Positions 43,640 to 56,684 are shown, numbered from the stretch's first letter. The stretch is DNA of 64,000 nt from Dermacentor variabilis (GCF_050947875.1 NC_134576.1:58470255-58534254); one strand, 5' to 3'. Program-made: numbers and translations. Notes: generated by a model from the letters alone, not told the origin.

Positions 43640-45130
43640 AAAGACACTCTCAAGATGGGGAAGAGTACATTGAGGACATTCAACTGGGCAACAGGGGGAT
43701 GCAGCAGGGCTCGGTGTTATCACTGACCACCTTCAGCATTGCGATGTTGAGATTTTTGATCAGTTGGGGGAAATTCAGAATCTAAACTAGGCCACATACG
43801 TTGATGACTGGGAGAATTATGAAATGCTTCCTAGGTTAGAAGCCAGTTCAAGTCAAACATGTTGTATGATAATACGAAGAGCGAACAGGCACGGTGGGAA
43901 GGGAGAGACGAATCACCAGATACGCATGGAAGCCATAATAATCAAGAGTATAGTGTACGTGGCACTCCGCCTTAAACTTAACGCAGTAAAACTCAGTGAA
44001 ATCTTGAAAAGTGTCAAGGTGACTGCCCTGAACGGGTCTACCGGCACACTTGTGAGGCTACAGGTATCGAACACTCTCGAAGAGCTTATTGGGGCGGCGT
44101 TACGGCGTAGCATCAACGCTATTCGAATAAAAAACAGGGAGAAAATTTCAGAGAGATTGGGCTACGAGTCCACACATGAGCAAGTGTGCTAATGAGAGTT
44201 ACCGAGAGAGACGAGGGACTAGATAAAGATACCTCCGCTGCCCCGAAACATGAACTCTGTCTTTCACGATGGCGGGCGTAAACACAGGGCCAAAGCATTG
44301 CAAGCTAGGTATATTGTTCGACAGGAGGTCCTATATACGGACGCTCCAGGATAAGAGAGCAAAGCGGCACAGGCGGTTAGAGAAGACGGAACTGCGATGG
44401 CGTGCTCCATAGCCAGTGGCGTCGAGAAGGTAAAGTATTAGAAAGTGGCCATAGCCTTTACCGCCAGCCAAAGGGGGGTCAAGGTGGTCATCAGCGACGC
44501 CAGAAGCGCTGTAAGAAACAATCAATCGGGGAGAGCGACGGTGTCAGCCATCTGGGTACTAAAGAAGAATGGAGGACTCGTATATGTGGTTGTGCTCGTT
44601 TGAAATTTCAGCAATAGCTCATGAGGCACGTAGAGGGAAGGGGGTCATTCGTTCACCCGAGTTCTTACTTACCGGTTCACCTCCGCAAGCTACCAAGTCA
44701 CCGAAACAATGAATTGAAGAGTGGATATGCGCGCTCACCCGGAAATCAGAATACACGACAGACTATATCGACAAACTTACACGGGAGGTGACAGGACACT
44801 CAATAAGAAGGAGGAACGTATGTGGAGGAAATTCCAGACAGAGGTTTTTGCAATCCACGTACTCTACAGCAAGGGGCGTCCAGGAGTTTTAGGGTCAAAG
44901 TACAAGTTTTTTGAAGAGGCAGCAAATTTGATTACATGATGTGGATTTGTCTGACGAAGTACGATAACTCACACTCTAGAATCCTGGGAGGCTTTGTGCC
45001 ACAGCCCAGGCCCCATCGTCCAGCTATACATCATCGTTGAACCCCTTGCTGCTTATTTGTCTCAAGTGATTCCCGCCGACATCTTAGGGTGACAGAGGAG
45101 ATGGCCTTCTCTGCTGACGTTCATTGACTG
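43640..45130 (+). pseudogene. LINE-2: I-like element 3' end with RT remnant and RNase H
   Basis: Plus strand: LGNRGMQQGSVLSLTTFSIA (RT motif GxPQGSVLSP, about 43680-43745), then LQVSNTLEELIGAAL (about 44060-44100), then an RNase H domain with VISDARSAVRNNQSGRAT (about 44490-44540), then ITHTLESWEALCHSPGP (about 44965-45015) at the C-terminus. RT plus RNase H in this order fits I-group elements; the catalytic FADD/YADD is not preserved. Many stops. Confidence 0.65.
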
Positions 45131-45559
45131 GTGTGTTACTAAACTTGTCTGTCTCTCTTCCGATAGAAAGTTGGGAGACATTCTTCAATGAAAGTGTATA
45201 TTGTAACACAGCTTACATACCGCAAAATGAGAGATGCATACATTGACCGACAAAAACAGATTACTTAACGTATTTATGTGTCGCAAGTTCTTTTGTGTTT
45301 GTCACGTTGTGTTTACAATTCGGCACGCATTTCCTTATCACCGGATTCCGTTTCCGCTATTCTCAGGTTGTGTGTGCCCGATTTTATGCGTCCCCGTAAA
45401 AAGCCCATTGAAACAGTATTTCTAGCAGTGAGGGACACCGCGAAAAATTATCAGTTATTGTTGCTGCAGCAGTTACTGTGGCTGCTGCTGTGCCCCACAG
45501 CAGCAGCCACAGCAGCCCATAGGAGCGCACCGAAGCAGCAGCAGCACCAGTAGGAAAGT
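45131..45559. other. Intron with short CAG/CTG repeat
   Basis: A mixed GCTGCTG...CAGCAGC run at 45462-45546 forms a short imperfect palindrome. No gene recognised. Confidence 0.5.
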
Positions 45560-46330
45560 CGAAAGAAGATGGAAATAAAGCTTCGCTTTAAAAGATGCAT
45601 CTGCAAGATAATATGACGTCAGACTTCTTGCTACACTGAGCTGTGGTGGTAAGGAAGCGAGACAGTCTTCTCCGTATATGGCCGCTTTAGACAGTATAGT
45701 GCACAGTTGGGAATCCATTGTTGGTTCAGAATAAAGTGTCTATTGTGTTCTAAGGCTCGCGTGCGTAGAAAATAAATAGCGAAAGCCGAGTTGTAGCTTA
45801 CGTATTTCTGTTATAGGCATGCGCAATAAACGTGAGAACGGCATCCCAGTAAGTGTGGCCCAACGTGACATCCATAGTCAACATGCTACCGATTGTGTGA
45901 TCAAAGCGCTAGAGTGAATGTAACCGTTCGTTTGCGGATTGCTAGACTTTCGCTGAACTATGTGCCCGCAGTGAGGATGGCTTGAATCAGTACCGACAGG
46001 CACATACGACCTCTGTCACTGAGTTGTTCATGAAACCGGCAGTTCTTGCCTGCTGAACTTCGGCTGTTAGCTTAGTTGACTGCTAAAATGTCAATGACGT
46101 AAGGGCCAAAGACAACCACGACGCGGTGATGGGGACCCATGTGTGGCGTGACGGCTTCAAGCAGATGGGGAGGGATTTGGCACAAGCTTCATGTCGACGT
46201 CTTAGCAGAGTGGGTGTCTATGCGTTGCGACGGTAAGTCGCCACACCAGTTTTACAGAAGGTAGGAGGGTCCCGCTAGGGGGGTCGATAGAAGGCTCATA
46301 TTGACTGCTGGAATTTTTCTTTATAGTACA
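45560..46330 (-). pseudogene. Gypsy-E integrase fragment
   Basis: Minus strand. RFDHTIGSMLTMDVTLGHTY then WDAVLTFIAHAYN (about 45900-45815) matches the end of the gypsy integrase core (usually ...AMYV...HxxWDxxLPFVxYAYN), followed by ATTRLSLFIFYARE and NTIDTLF. Upstream part is decayed. No LTR identified. Confidence 0.6.
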
Positions 46331-46654
46331 ATAATTTTTTTAGTGATTTGAATTAAAACAGTACATCCCGAAACGGTTGGGCCAATATCCTAATTAGTGG
46401 CCGTCCCTATTTCCAAACGTTGGCAGCTAATCTTATTAGACGTAACAAAATAAAAGATAACAGAAACACGCACGAAGAAAAATGTAGTATATGTGGAAGC
46501 ATATCCATCATAAGAAATGGTATTTCAGTGCAAGTACAAAACTTCTTGACACCAGAGTGTCAAATGGCTATAATCCGTTTCTGTGGCCCTTCTTTAATAT
46601 GGCACTTTATTACCTTGCGTGTTTTATCTTGCGTTCTCGTAATGAAAAAAATTA

Positions 46655-46862
46655 AATAAATGGGGATTTACGGGCCAAAACCGTTTTCTAATAATGGGCC
46701 AAACCGTAGTGGAGCACTCCGGGAATTTCCACCCACTGGGGTGCTTTAACATGCACCTAAATCTAAGTGCGCGGGTGTCATCGCATCTCTCTTCCATCCA
46801 AGTTGGGTCATCGTGGCCGGTATTCAGCCACAGTGACCTCGTGCTTAGAAGCGCTTCGTGCA
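46655..46862 (-). mobile_element. Ruka-type SINE, diverged
   Basis: Plus-strand text TGGGGATTTACGGGCCAAAA ... CACCTAAATCTAAGTGCGCG ... GGCCGGTATTCAGCCACAGT matches the Ruka body and decayed head in reverse orientation. Confidence 0.8.
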
Positions 46863-49054
46863 AATATTCTTTAATATTAACACAGTCTCTATATGTTTTA
46901 TTCATGTAACTGTTAGAGGGTTTCAGTCACGCAATTATTTGGAACTCTAAGCTCTCTAAACCTTCTTACATTTTGTGAATGCCCTTTAGGCGGCGCCCTT
47001 TTAGGACATTTAATATATCTTAAATAAATGAAAACATAAAATAAATTCCAAATTTTTGCACCGTAACATTGGAACAATCACTTAGAGTTGACATTGCGAG
47101 TCACAGGGACATTGAAATTTAGGGTGCTCGTGCAAGTAGTGCTAGAGGTTGGTATATTAAATAGGCTTAGTTTCAGTGCGTAGTTGCTTATGATGCTATG
47201 CAACTTTAAATCAAATACAAGTAGAAATGGTAATATGAGGGGTTTTTAAAGAAGTGGTCTGCTTCGTTTTTATATGTAAGACAGCATCATCCGGGGTGAA
47301 CATCTGCGGCGAACAATTTGTTGCAGTTATGACCTCGGGTCATGGTCGATGTTGAAAGGTAGGCCAAGCACAGCTTCGAAATTTCAGGATGAGGGATGTT
47401 ACCACTACAGTTTAGCCAAATGGCTGGCTGACTATTGAGGCCACGGAACGCTAGAAGGCCGTTCACAATAGGTCCACCCACGACGAGGCGTCCACGCTGC
47501 GGATCGGCCAGCTAGATAGGAGACTGCGTCGCAGAGGCACTGTCTTTTTTAAATCACAACGTCGCCTACGCGACCGACGTTAGTGAGTCACCGCAGTGTG
47601 ACAGCATTTCGTGGCGCCCAGACCGACAAAGTACTCCGCAGACTGTCGTCAGGCCAGACTTCGTGAAGCCGGCCGCTGAGCGAAAACACTGCACGGACAA
47701 CGACACAGCCGCAGCTGCGGCGCTTTTATTTACACTTGATTGTCGCTCAAAATAATGGAAACGTACTTCCTAAGTTGAAAAGCAATATCGTCAGTCCTTG
47801 CGAGCAGTGTTCTGTCGAGTTAGAGTCGGTACCGATTTTGTTAAGAGGAGAACGTACCTGCAGCCGTGGGATTCGTGCACGTATACCCATAACTGAGGGC
47901 CTGAACGAACCAGCAATATGGTTCACTTCTGCCAGTAGCAAGATGAACTAGACTGCGCTTGATTTCGCACAATCCGCACACAAGAAGTGGGCAGCGCCCC
48001 ACACGGCAGGGAATGTGAAAGCCTGCTACGAAAATGAGCAGTCAGGGCAAAGTGCGAAACATGGCCGCTTGTATCAGCTCGTGTCTGGTTGATGCGACGC
48101 TGATTGTAAGCGCAAATGTGTTTGTTTTGCAGCATTTTGTGACTATTGAAGCCGCCAGTGCATGTTTCAACAAGAATGTTGGCTTCTCGTTTATGTAGAG
48201 CTAATGTTGAACGGCGCGAATATAAACAAAGGCTCCTTGCCGTACCTTATGTGGAGAAGAAAAAAACAATAAAACCTGCATAATAAATCGCCTTTGACAT
48301 CCAGCTTATATAGCTGCCTTTGTTAGTTTATTAGGCTAACCAACCTAGAATAGATCTCTCAAACTGCGCGAACTTGTTCCTAATAGTTTGTTGTCGAAGT
48401 GTTATTACTGAAAACAAAAGCAAAAATACAGGTAACTTGGGCGCGATAGTACGAGCTAGTGCAAGAACATGACATCATAAATTCCAAGCGCCCACGCTTC
48501 GCCTCGAAGGCGACGTCCTGTTTAGTCGTGTGTGGTCGTGCCGTTGCAGTGTGCAAAGCAAATCGCGCGACGCCATGCGGACGAGTCTGTTCGCACCACT
48601 GAAAGGCCCCTCAGTGATCCGTGTAGAGACTGTTGACGTCCGTGCATAATGACAAAAATTGGTGTCGTGTCGACGTAGGGCGAAAGAGCCTTAAACAAAC
48701 GTAGCCGGTACGAGGAATGCATCAGCTCACATCTCGCACATAGCAAAAGACCAGAACGCATCATCTCTATTGCAGTATGCGTATTTCCTTAAGTTCACCC
48801 AACCCCTCTACGATGCTTGCCAAAATTATTTTGTGCCAGCTATATTTTACATAGGACAGGGAACTGAATTGTACGCTGCTTGTATAAGTACACGAATGTT
48901 ATGTTTTGGAGCACTTGTATACCTAGTTTTCAGCAAATGCTGTAACTGCACATTTTACTCGCCGATAGTAAATAAGAGAAAAAAGTACAACGTATGCAAG
49001 TTTCACAGCGGCACCACATGGTATCGACACGCGTACTTACTTATGTTTTTCGGC
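46863..49054. other. CLCA intron sequence, largely unrecognised
   Basis: Mostly A/T-rich. A 64-codon minus-strand frame at 47481-47287 (PHPEISKLCLAYLSTSTMT...KLFAADVHPG) faintly resembles a hAT dimerisation segment (P.LA..YL....S..LF...), too weak to call. No gene or LTR found. Confidence 0.4.
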
Positions 49055-49439
49055 TGACTTTTCACCATCTCAGAAGTGTTATCGCTCAGAGCTCTGCGCG
49101 CGCATGTATCCGATGCTTCCCGAATGTTAGCGATGCTTCAATCTGCTGCCAATTGTCACTAAAGCTCATGTAATCTGATTGCATGTGGGACGCGAATTGT
49201 GCCGTACTTTTTCGAAAACACGTGGGTACCAGCGATTAGTGTCAAACATTGGATGACTCACGTATAGAAGCGGGCACTCTTGGCCGGCAGATGAGATTTT
49301 CGAAGATCGCCGACTGTGGTCGCCGCTTTCGTTGAGCTTTGACGGTAGCCTGTTTATATGGACACAGGTTTGCTCAACAAAACGATAGTTTCGTCCCTCA
49401 AAGTTTTGCTGCTTTCTTCAACTTCACTACTACGCGACA
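49055..49439 (+). repeat. Gypsy-F 5' LTR
   Basis: 385 bp from TGACTTTTCACCATCTCAGA to CTACTACGCGACA, followed by TTTGGTGGAGG at the primer-site position. Homologous, with divergence, to 54739-55129 and 57396-57791. Confidence 0.68.
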
Positions 49440-49589
49440 TTTGGTGGAGGGGCGCATAGATCATATACCAGACGCCCCCGACACTCGGTGATCGAAGCCG
49501 GACCGCGAAGGCATCAACGTCGTCCCGGAAACTCGAGCAAGCCGCAAGCTACAACTGCCCCCGGAGCACGCACTTCTACCTGAGAAGAC

Positions 49590-50690
49590 GAAGTGCATGG
49601 CCACGACAGCAGCCACGATGACAGCTCCAGTTCCACATCACCTGGTCGTGTTGCAGTATCCTAGGGAACTAGCGACCTTAAGCGGATCTTCAATTCAAGA
49701 CCGACAAAGTTGGCTGGAAAAGTACGAGAATCGCTACATTCAACCACTGAAATTATAACTACAACCTGCGCTATACTTTCTTCCACTTTGAAGATGCCGC
49801 CAGAACGTTGTTTAAATAACACGAGTCCATCTTGACAATACGTTAGCTCTTCCACAGCAGTTTCTTGAATGCCTTCCCGAGTGTCGACCGCAAAGAGAGA
49901 GCTGAGGCCATACTGGAATCCCGTGCGCAGCTCCCAATTAAACGCGAGCACTGCAATCGTCAAAAATGAGATGGCACGCCTGTTCCGCCACGCTGACCCG
50001 AACATCAATGAGGAAAAGATTCGCTTTCCGGTGCGTGGTGTGAGGGAAGACCTTTTCGCTGAACTAATCCTTAACCCGCCGAAGTCCGTAGCTGAGCTTT
50101 CGATGGAAGCACCGGCAAATCAGAGAACTCGTTCAGTATGTTCTATGCAGTACAACCGCCGCTCCACGCCAGACAACGCAGACCTTCAATCACACAGCTC
50201 TCGTGATTTATGGGAAACGATAAAGGCAGTTTTGTGAGAATAACGGCGGAAGTTGTTACAAGCGTCGCAGCCTCAAGTTTGTTCGATTGCTTACGCTTTC
50301 CTAGAGGAAATTCAGCGGTCACTGGAGTTACGAGAACCTCTGGCACGGCCTTGAACTCAGCCAGAAGCGATCACTTACACCGCGGTCGCCCGCCGTCAGG
50401 GACCCCCTCAGCGGCAGCGCCAGCACCTTTTAACGCCGGCATTCGACCGTCCACCACCGCGCCGCTAACATGCCCATTCGTCACCCAGCGCAGCTGCCAG
50501 TGGAAGAAGGATCTTTGGTGCGTCCCCACCACTGTTCGTTCTGTTATGACTGCAGAGAAGCCGGCCATGTTTACGGCCGATGCCCATACCACGACTTGGG
50601 ACTGCTGTCTACGCACATGCCCGCAGCAAGGTGAACGTCATCGTGATATCGGCGACAACGTCGGTACAACACAGTGGAGCCCTGGATGAA
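49590..50690 (+). pseudogene. Gypsy-F gag with zinc knuckle
   Basis: Starts MATTAATMTAPVPHHLVVLQ at 49597, DRQSWLEKYENRYI, then frame changes through NEEKIRFPVRGVREDLF to a CCHC knuckle CYDCREAGHVYGRCP (about 50535-50580). Broken by many frameshifts. Confidence 0.75.
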
Positions 50691-51039
50691 CGTCTCGTTC
50701 GCCGTCACCAGGGCGCTACTTGTCGCCGCAGCACCAGCCATACACTGGCCCAGCCTGGGGCCAGTCCTTCAGCCCATATCCGCAAAGCGAAAAGCAGCGA
50801 CTGATGGTGATGCGGTTGCTGTACGTCGAAATGCCGAAGATCCTCAGGCGACGACGACGAAGCTTCAAGATCTAGCTCGACGACGTAGCAACGACACCCC
50901 GTTATCACGAGAGAGACTAGACGCAGAGGATACGCCGACAAAAGACCTGACGACGCGACGTACAAGTCACATATTGACCCGAACCAGGCTTGATTCCATG
51001 CAATGACCTAATTGCAACGCACCACAAAGAACCACCGAC

Positions 51040-53105
51040 CTCGACGTAATTCTCGACTGCCACTCAGTCACCGCTTAAATATGCACAAAAGCCGACTACT
51101 CCGTCATCAGTAGACATTTCCACGCCAATTTTTGAAAGGCTTAACTGCATTAGACGGTGATCTAACTGGGACAGCTGGAGCAAACCTGATAACGCCGACT
51201 GGAATCTGCATGGCAAGAACTACCACTCATGACCGCACCTACCCTGCCACCTTTGGCATCTTGCAACAGCGTTCACGAGATATTCTCGGCATGGAATTCC
51301 TGAACCAATAGGGCGTTATCATTGACTTGAAGTTGAAGCCGGACACACTATCCGAAGATCAAGCGATACCGCCGGAGAACGCTCGAAGTCACCATGCCAA
51401 CAGCGTGCTCAAAGAATAAGTTAGCATCCCGCCTCGCGACAGCATTGTCATTTCCGTCAGCGCCTAGACAGCTGTAGACCTAGAAGGCCTCATGGACGGT
51501 GACAAACGTCTACTGCTAGAGCACGAAATTTACGTCGCAAGAAGGATTGCTCGATGGCAAGGAGGGATAGCGAAAGTGGTGTTGACAAAATTCAGGCAGG
51601 AGTACCAGAACATCAACAAGGGCACAAAGATCGAGTGCATCAAAGGAAATGTGGAAACAAAGAATGCGTCTTTCTTCTCGAATTCACCGCATCTATCTCG
51701 ATGACCACAGTTTTCGATCCAGACTAGGACATAAATTCAAGCCTTACCATGAGTATGCAGCCACAGACCATAGGTCTTCTCCGGCGATACAAAGACTACT
51801 TTTCAATGTCATCGAGGATTCGACAAAAACCTGTTGCAAAGTGTAGCATAATTACCGAAAAGTGCGATCGATCACTCCTTGAGAGCCCTTACCGCGTTTC
51901 CACGCGAGAACTTGAAGCTTTAAGGCGACAAGTCGCCGAAATGCTGCACGATGACATCATCCAGCCGTCGAAAAGCCCGTTGGCAATTACTGTAGTATTA
52001 GTGATGAAAAACGAAGGGACCTCACGTTTTTACGTCGATTATCGTTGGCTGAACAAAGCAGAACTGGGGAGAACGTATACCACCTCCCACAGTAGACGGC
52101 GCATTGGATCGGCTCTTCAGCGCTAAATGCTTTCCGTCGATGGATCTCAAGACGGTACTAGCAAATAGAAGTCGGTGACGGAGATCGCGAAAGGACAACC
52201 ACGCCCTCTATTAGTTCGAGGTACTGCCACTCAGGCTTTTCTCTGTGCCGCCTGCAACACCCCAGCGCGCGGTGGACACGGTGTTAGCAAGGTTAAAGTG
52301 GCAGGCCTGTGTCGTCGTCGTTGACTTCGCCACGCATTTCAACGATCACCTTAGGCAGCTCTCGACAGCCTTAGAAGACATCAATTCATCAGGGCTCACT
52401 CTGAAGCCGGAAAAGTGCCGCCTCGCTTAGGCCGAGCTGCTGTTCTTGGCCACGTCATCAGCAATTATGGAGTACGCCCTTATCTGAAGAAAATATCTTC
52501 CCTCGCGAACTTCCCAAAGCCCACCGACAAGAAGGGCGCGTGCAGATTCTTTAGCATGTGTGCCTATCACATGCGCTTCGTCAAGAACGCTTCATCAAGT
52601 TCTCTCACGAAATCAGACATCGAATCCAAGCGGCAGGTGCCTGCAAGCCGAATCGTTTCAAGTGTGTAAACAGCGCCAGCACTCACCATCAGTGCTAGGC
52701 CACTTCGACGAGGACGCCGATGCCGACATCCACACCGACGCAAGTAGATTACGCATACGAGCCGTCCTAGTCGAAAGGGCAGACAGCTCTGAAAGGGTCT
52801 TTGCTTCGGCTAGCCAGTAACTGTCGAAAGTAGAAGTCACTCATTAGACGACGCAAAAGATATTGCCTTGCGATAGAAAAAAAATTATGGGGTTTTACGT
52901 GCGAAAACCACTTTCTGGTTATGAGGCACGCCGTAGTGGAGGACTGCGAAGATTTCAGCCACCCGGGGTTCTTTAACGTGCACCTAAATCTAAGCACACG
53001 GGTGTTTTCGCATTTTGCCCCCATCGAAATGCGGCCGCCGTGGCCGGGATTCGATCCTGCGCCCTTGTGCTCAGCGGCCCAACACCATAGCCACTGAGCA
53101 ACCAC
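51040..53105 (+). pseudogene. Gypsy-F protease, reverse transcriptase and RNase H
   Basis: Protease region: the DTGA site is lost; GDLTGTAGANLITPTGICMA and ILGMEFLNQ (about 51150-51310) mark the flap and ILG motif. RT from about 51885: SPYRVSTRELEALRRQVAEM, DDIIQPSKSPLAITVVLVM, FYVDYRWLNKAE, then the catalytic region altered to VVVVDFATHFNDHL (about 52310-52350) in place of YLDD, and LTLKPEKCRLA. RNase H: HFDEDADADIHTDASRLRIR (about 52700-52750). The SINE at 52877 cuts RNase H. Dead copy. Confidence 0.75.
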
Positions 53106-53107
53106 GG
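52877..53107 (-). mobile_element. Ruka-type SINE in Gypsy-F RNase H
   Basis: Full-length copy in reverse: poly-A-like tail at the left (TAGAAAAAAAATTATGGGG), body (GGCACGCCGTAGTGGAGGAC ... AACGTGCACCTAAATCTAAG) and tRNA-like head (GGGATTCGATCCTGCG ... CATAGCCACTGAGCAACCAC). No clear target duplication; it interrupts RNase H just before KFRPYL-like text. Confidence 0.92.
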
Positions 53108-54450
53108 AAATTCCGTCCTTATCTATAAGGCAGGCCCTTCAAAGTCTTTAGCGAGCACTAGTCAGGACCTCTTGCACAATTAACTGTGAGACTCCAGGAA
53201 TGTGACATCATCGTCGTCTACAAGTCGGGATGGAAACACTCTGATGCCGACTGCATATTATGCCCCCCATTGACCCATTGCCGCAAGATGACGAGCATGA
53301 CGATGCCTTCATTTGAATAATAAGCGCGGAGGACTTCGCTGCAAATCGACATGCAAACCTAGAGCTAAAAAGCTTCGTAGAGTTTTTGGAAGGCAACACT
53401 GGCGTTGTCCCTAGGTGATTTTAGCCTGTATTATCTCCGTTTTCGCTAGGAAACAAAATACTCGTAAAGAAGAACTTCTCACCCGTCCCCGCCAACTACC
53501 TTGTTCCCAGAGCACTGCGTCTATAGCTAGCGGCCGCCCTAAAAGACAATGCGACCACAGAGCACCTCGCATTCACACGGACGCTATCGATGATGCCGAA
53601 AAGGTATTGCCCTCTGCTCCTCTCCACTGACGTTGCCTGCTTCGTCAAGGTATGCCGAGACTGGCAGAGACGCAGGACACCACCAACAGGACCGACAGGG
53701 CCAGCCTCCTTGCTGAGCATTTGAGTAGATCGGGATGCGACTTCTTGGGACCTTTTTCGGCTGCAATATCCGCAAATAAGTGGATCGTCGTGGCAACTGA
53801 CTGCCTACGCTTCGCTGAAACGCAAGTTCTGTCGAAAGGTAGCGCAGCCGAGATGGCAAAATTTTTTCGTCGAGGATATCCTGCTGCGACTTGGCGCCCC
53901 AGAAGTCCTTATCACCGATAGGAACGCGGCCTGTACACTAGATCTCACCCAAGCCATTCTGTACTGCAGCCACACTAGCCACAAAAGGGCAACTGTCTAC
54001 CACCCGCAGACGAATGCTCTTACGGATCGGCTGAAAAATCCCTTGCCGACATGCTAAAATCTACGTCGACGTTGAGCATGGGACGTGGGATGCAGTCGTG
54101 CCGTAGGTAATCTTCGCTTATAACATCATAGTGCAAGAATCCACTAAAACGACGCTGTTCAACATTGCTATCGGAATTAAGGCACGACGACTCTCCGCGC
54201 CATACTGAGGCACGTCACTGACATAGAGAATCTCGATGTCACCGCCATCACCAGCAATCGGAAGATGCCCGACAGTTCACTCGCATAGTTATCAAAAATC
54301 AGCAGAGGACCAATAGCCGCCGCTACATCCTTCGAGAACGATACCTGCAATATGAGCTTGGAGACCCTGTTTGGCTTTGCATGCCGATACGCCGACAACG
54401 ACACAGTGAGAAGCTTTTACGCCGCTATTTCTGATCCTACCAGGTCATGT
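53108..54450 (+). pseudogene. Gypsy-F RNase H end and integrase
   Basis: After the SINE: SDADC-like text (YKSGWKHSDADC, about 53220-53255), then integrase with DFLGPFSAAISANKWIVVAT (first catalytic D region, about 53740-53800), DCLRFAETQVLSKGSAAEMA, a frame change, then HPQTN-like decay and WDAVVP..IFAYNIIVQEST (about 54090-54145) and TLFNIAIGI. Frameshifted at least four times. Confidence 0.75.
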
Positions 54451-54738
54451 GGCGCGTGGGCTCAGTCGGCTACGATGTCGTACCAGAGGGCATTTCGCTA
54501 TCGATTGGTGCAGTTCACGGCTTGAAATAGTCCATGTTGTGCGACTTATGCCGTTCTGCCAGCGCTAACGAGCTGTGGCATTTCGCATGGCTGACGTTCA
54601 GACATTTTTGGAACTTTTTAACTTTGGACTTTTTTTTAACAATTGCCCTTTGGTTTTGGCTCTCCTGTGACATTTTTAGCATGGGAACGATCTTCTTGAG
54701 AGGGGCTATTAACACGTGTACTTGTTCATTTTTTCGAG

Positions 54739-55129
54739 TGACCGTTTTCAACCGTCTAACAAACGTTATCGCTCAGCGCATGTGTCACCCGCACGCATCG
54801 GAAATTGCTCGAATGGTATGCACGGTTCTACCTGCTGTCTGTTGTGACCGAAGTTTGTGTAATTTGCTTACATGTTTGACGCGCATTGTGTAGAACTTCC
54901 AGGCCGACACGCGGCCGCCAGCGATTACACTGGATCCTTCGTTCACTCAATTATATAAGCCAACGTGCTTGACAGGCAGATAAGATTTTCAACTATCGCC
55001 GATTGTTTTGCCACTTTCACTGAGCTTGCATGTAGCCTTTTTTTTTTCAGAACATAGGGTCAAAAAGTAAAACGCTAGTTTTGTCACTCAGAGTTTTGTT
55101 GCTTCCTTCACCGTCAATACTACGTAAAA
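54739..55129 (+). repeat. Gypsy-F 3' LTR
   Basis: 391 bp from TGACCGTTTTCAACCGTC to CTACGTAAAA. Contains TTATATAAGCC (about 54950) as TATA box. It corresponds to 49055-49439 and to the 5' LTR of Gypsy-G. Confidence 0.65.
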
Positions 55130-55651
55130 ATACAAATATCTTACGATACCGGGAAAAGTACGCGCTTCGCTTAACACTGCATGAGCTTACATGAAAGCGA
55201 AGAATTCTGAATTATTTGCTAACCAATAAATAACGTATGCACTACAGTGCACATTTTCATCTTCACGCGTAAATATTTTTTCCGCAATTGCTTCGGCAAG
55301 GAGACTGCCCTTGATATAAGGACTCTAGACATAGATAACAAGTGGATTTATCAATATTAACTTAGCAGCTGAAATACCAAACACTAGAATAATGGCTGCT
55401 CTCCGCATCATTAACATGGCAAAACCCTCTTGTTACGTTACCAGGTGTAGCTTTCTTCTTCATTTATGTCAATATGTGGACAATGAGAACACTAATCTAA
55501 ATTTATTTGAGCTATTTTAATGAGTGTGAGAGCTTCTCTGAACAGATATAAATTTCCCTGCGCAGAGAAAATTTCACGAAGGCTTTGAAGCGTGAGGATA
55601 TGTTATATTGTTTTTGTTGTACAGTGTGCTCGTGGGTAACAGTATACTCAC
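55130..55651. other. CLCA intron sequence 3' of the vWA exon
   Basis: A/T-rich, no gene recognised. Confidence 0.55.
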
Positions 55652-55936
55652 CAACCCATGATATGTGAGCTCAGGCGCCGAGCTGTTGGCTTCGATGTAG
55701 GTTCTCGACAAGTTTTGAAGGCGGTCAGGAAAAAAGTAACTTTGCCCTTTTGTTTCCGCAGCCAGTTTCTCAAGCTTCTCGTCAGCTTTGTCACCCATCG
55801 CCATTGTCACCACTTGGATCTTTCCCGCTAACAGTTGAGGCCAGACGTCGTCAATGTGGGGCTTCTGATTCTCCACGCCGTCCGTCAAAAGAACAATAAT
55901 GGCGCCATCAGGACTCTCACTGGGAGTATTCAGAGC
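55652..55936 (-). CDS. CLCA-family gene, internal exon 1 of those visible (C-terminal half of vWA domain)
   Basis: Acceptor TTATTGTTCGCAG (to 55937) and donor TTG/GTGAGT (GT at 55651-55650); 285 bp, 95 codons, phase 0 to 0. It reads ALNTPSESPDGAIIVLLTDG (TDG is the third metal-ion-dependent adhesion site motif of vWA), VENQKPHIDDVWPQLL, IQVVTMAMGDKADEKLEKLA, GQSYFFPDRLQNLSRTYIEA. This matches the CLCA vWA end (...IVLLTDGEDN... VALG..A...LE.L...TGG...). Two sequons (NLS, NSS). The earlier vWA half with DxSGS and the CLCA_N protease-like domain should lie upstream, beyond 64 kb; I found no trace of them on the minus strand in 56-64 kb. Flanked by Gypsy-F and Gypsy-G LTRs. Confidence 0.88.
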
Positions 55937-56684
55937 CTGCGAACAATAAATACAGATTCAATGTCATAGGGATTTTATTAATAATAAAAGTTTTAACGTT
56001 GTTTTAAAATCACTATGGACACTATACATTTAGGTGAACACCATATTGGTCTTCTCACTAGCGCGATTCCCATTAGACATACAAAAATAATATTATTTTT
56101 CATGCAATTTTCTCTACGTTGCACAAACTACTTTGTAGCAAGCTTTTTCTTTGTTGTCATAGTAAATGTTTGCCTATGGTTGAACAGGTGCTATATTACC
56201 TTCGTATATGTCTCCTTCAGCGAGTATGTGGTTATTGCAGGAATGAATTCCATGCGGCTAAGTACTTCTCAGCGTCACTGATTATGTTTCGCTGATGGCG
56301 TGGTGTTACCAGAGTGTCGACAGGGTAGATCATCTCTGTTACGGGCCATATTTATGTACAACGCGAACATGTTTTCGTATACTTGTGCCACACCTAATAG
56401 GAGCAGACACAATATTTGATGTGTCAAAGCCGAATATTTGGGTTCCAACTAAATCTGTGCGGTGCTGTTTTAATCTTTTTGTGTCATCAAAAAAAGTAAC
56501 AATTCTACATGGTATGTTAAACCTTCTCGGAAGGAAGGGCTAGTCAAGCTTCATTGAAGCTTTCTGGTGTGTAGCACTACGTGGAGGGTTCGTCGAAAAA
56601 ATGTTTCAATCAAGAAAACCTTTTTCCCGATACAGAAGAGGAATGTGCAGGTAAAGCTATTATGCGCGAGGCTGATATATGTCG
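55937..56684. other. CLCA intron sequence 5' of the vWA exon
   Basis: No gene recognised. A hydrophobic plus-strand frame at 56015-56281 has no family resemblance and is likely chance in A/T-rich DNA. Confidence 0.5.

Larger units (their letters stand above)
49055..55129 (+). mobile_element. Gypsy-F: degraded Ty3/gypsy element with both LTRs
   Basis: 5' LTR 49055-49439, gag 49590-50680, pol about 50750-54450, 3' LTR 54739-55129, with a Ruka SINE at about 52877-53107. LTRs start TGAC and share AGATTTTCGA(A/-)-type and AAGTTTTGCTGCTTC-type motifs near the ends. No target duplication survives. Same family as Gypsy-G. It lies in the 29.6-kb CLCA intron, antisense to the gene. Confidence 0.78.

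Noticed and set aside
45462..45546. CAG/CTG expansion in a coding exon
   Set aside because: Short, mixed and palindromic, with no supporting exon around it.
47287..47481. hAT transposase dimerisation fragment
   Set aside because: Only a loose match to a short pattern; no other hAT domain nearby and no inverted ends.
49661..50616. Minus-strand open frames over Gypsy-F gag
   Set aside because: They are antisense shadows of the gag reading frame.
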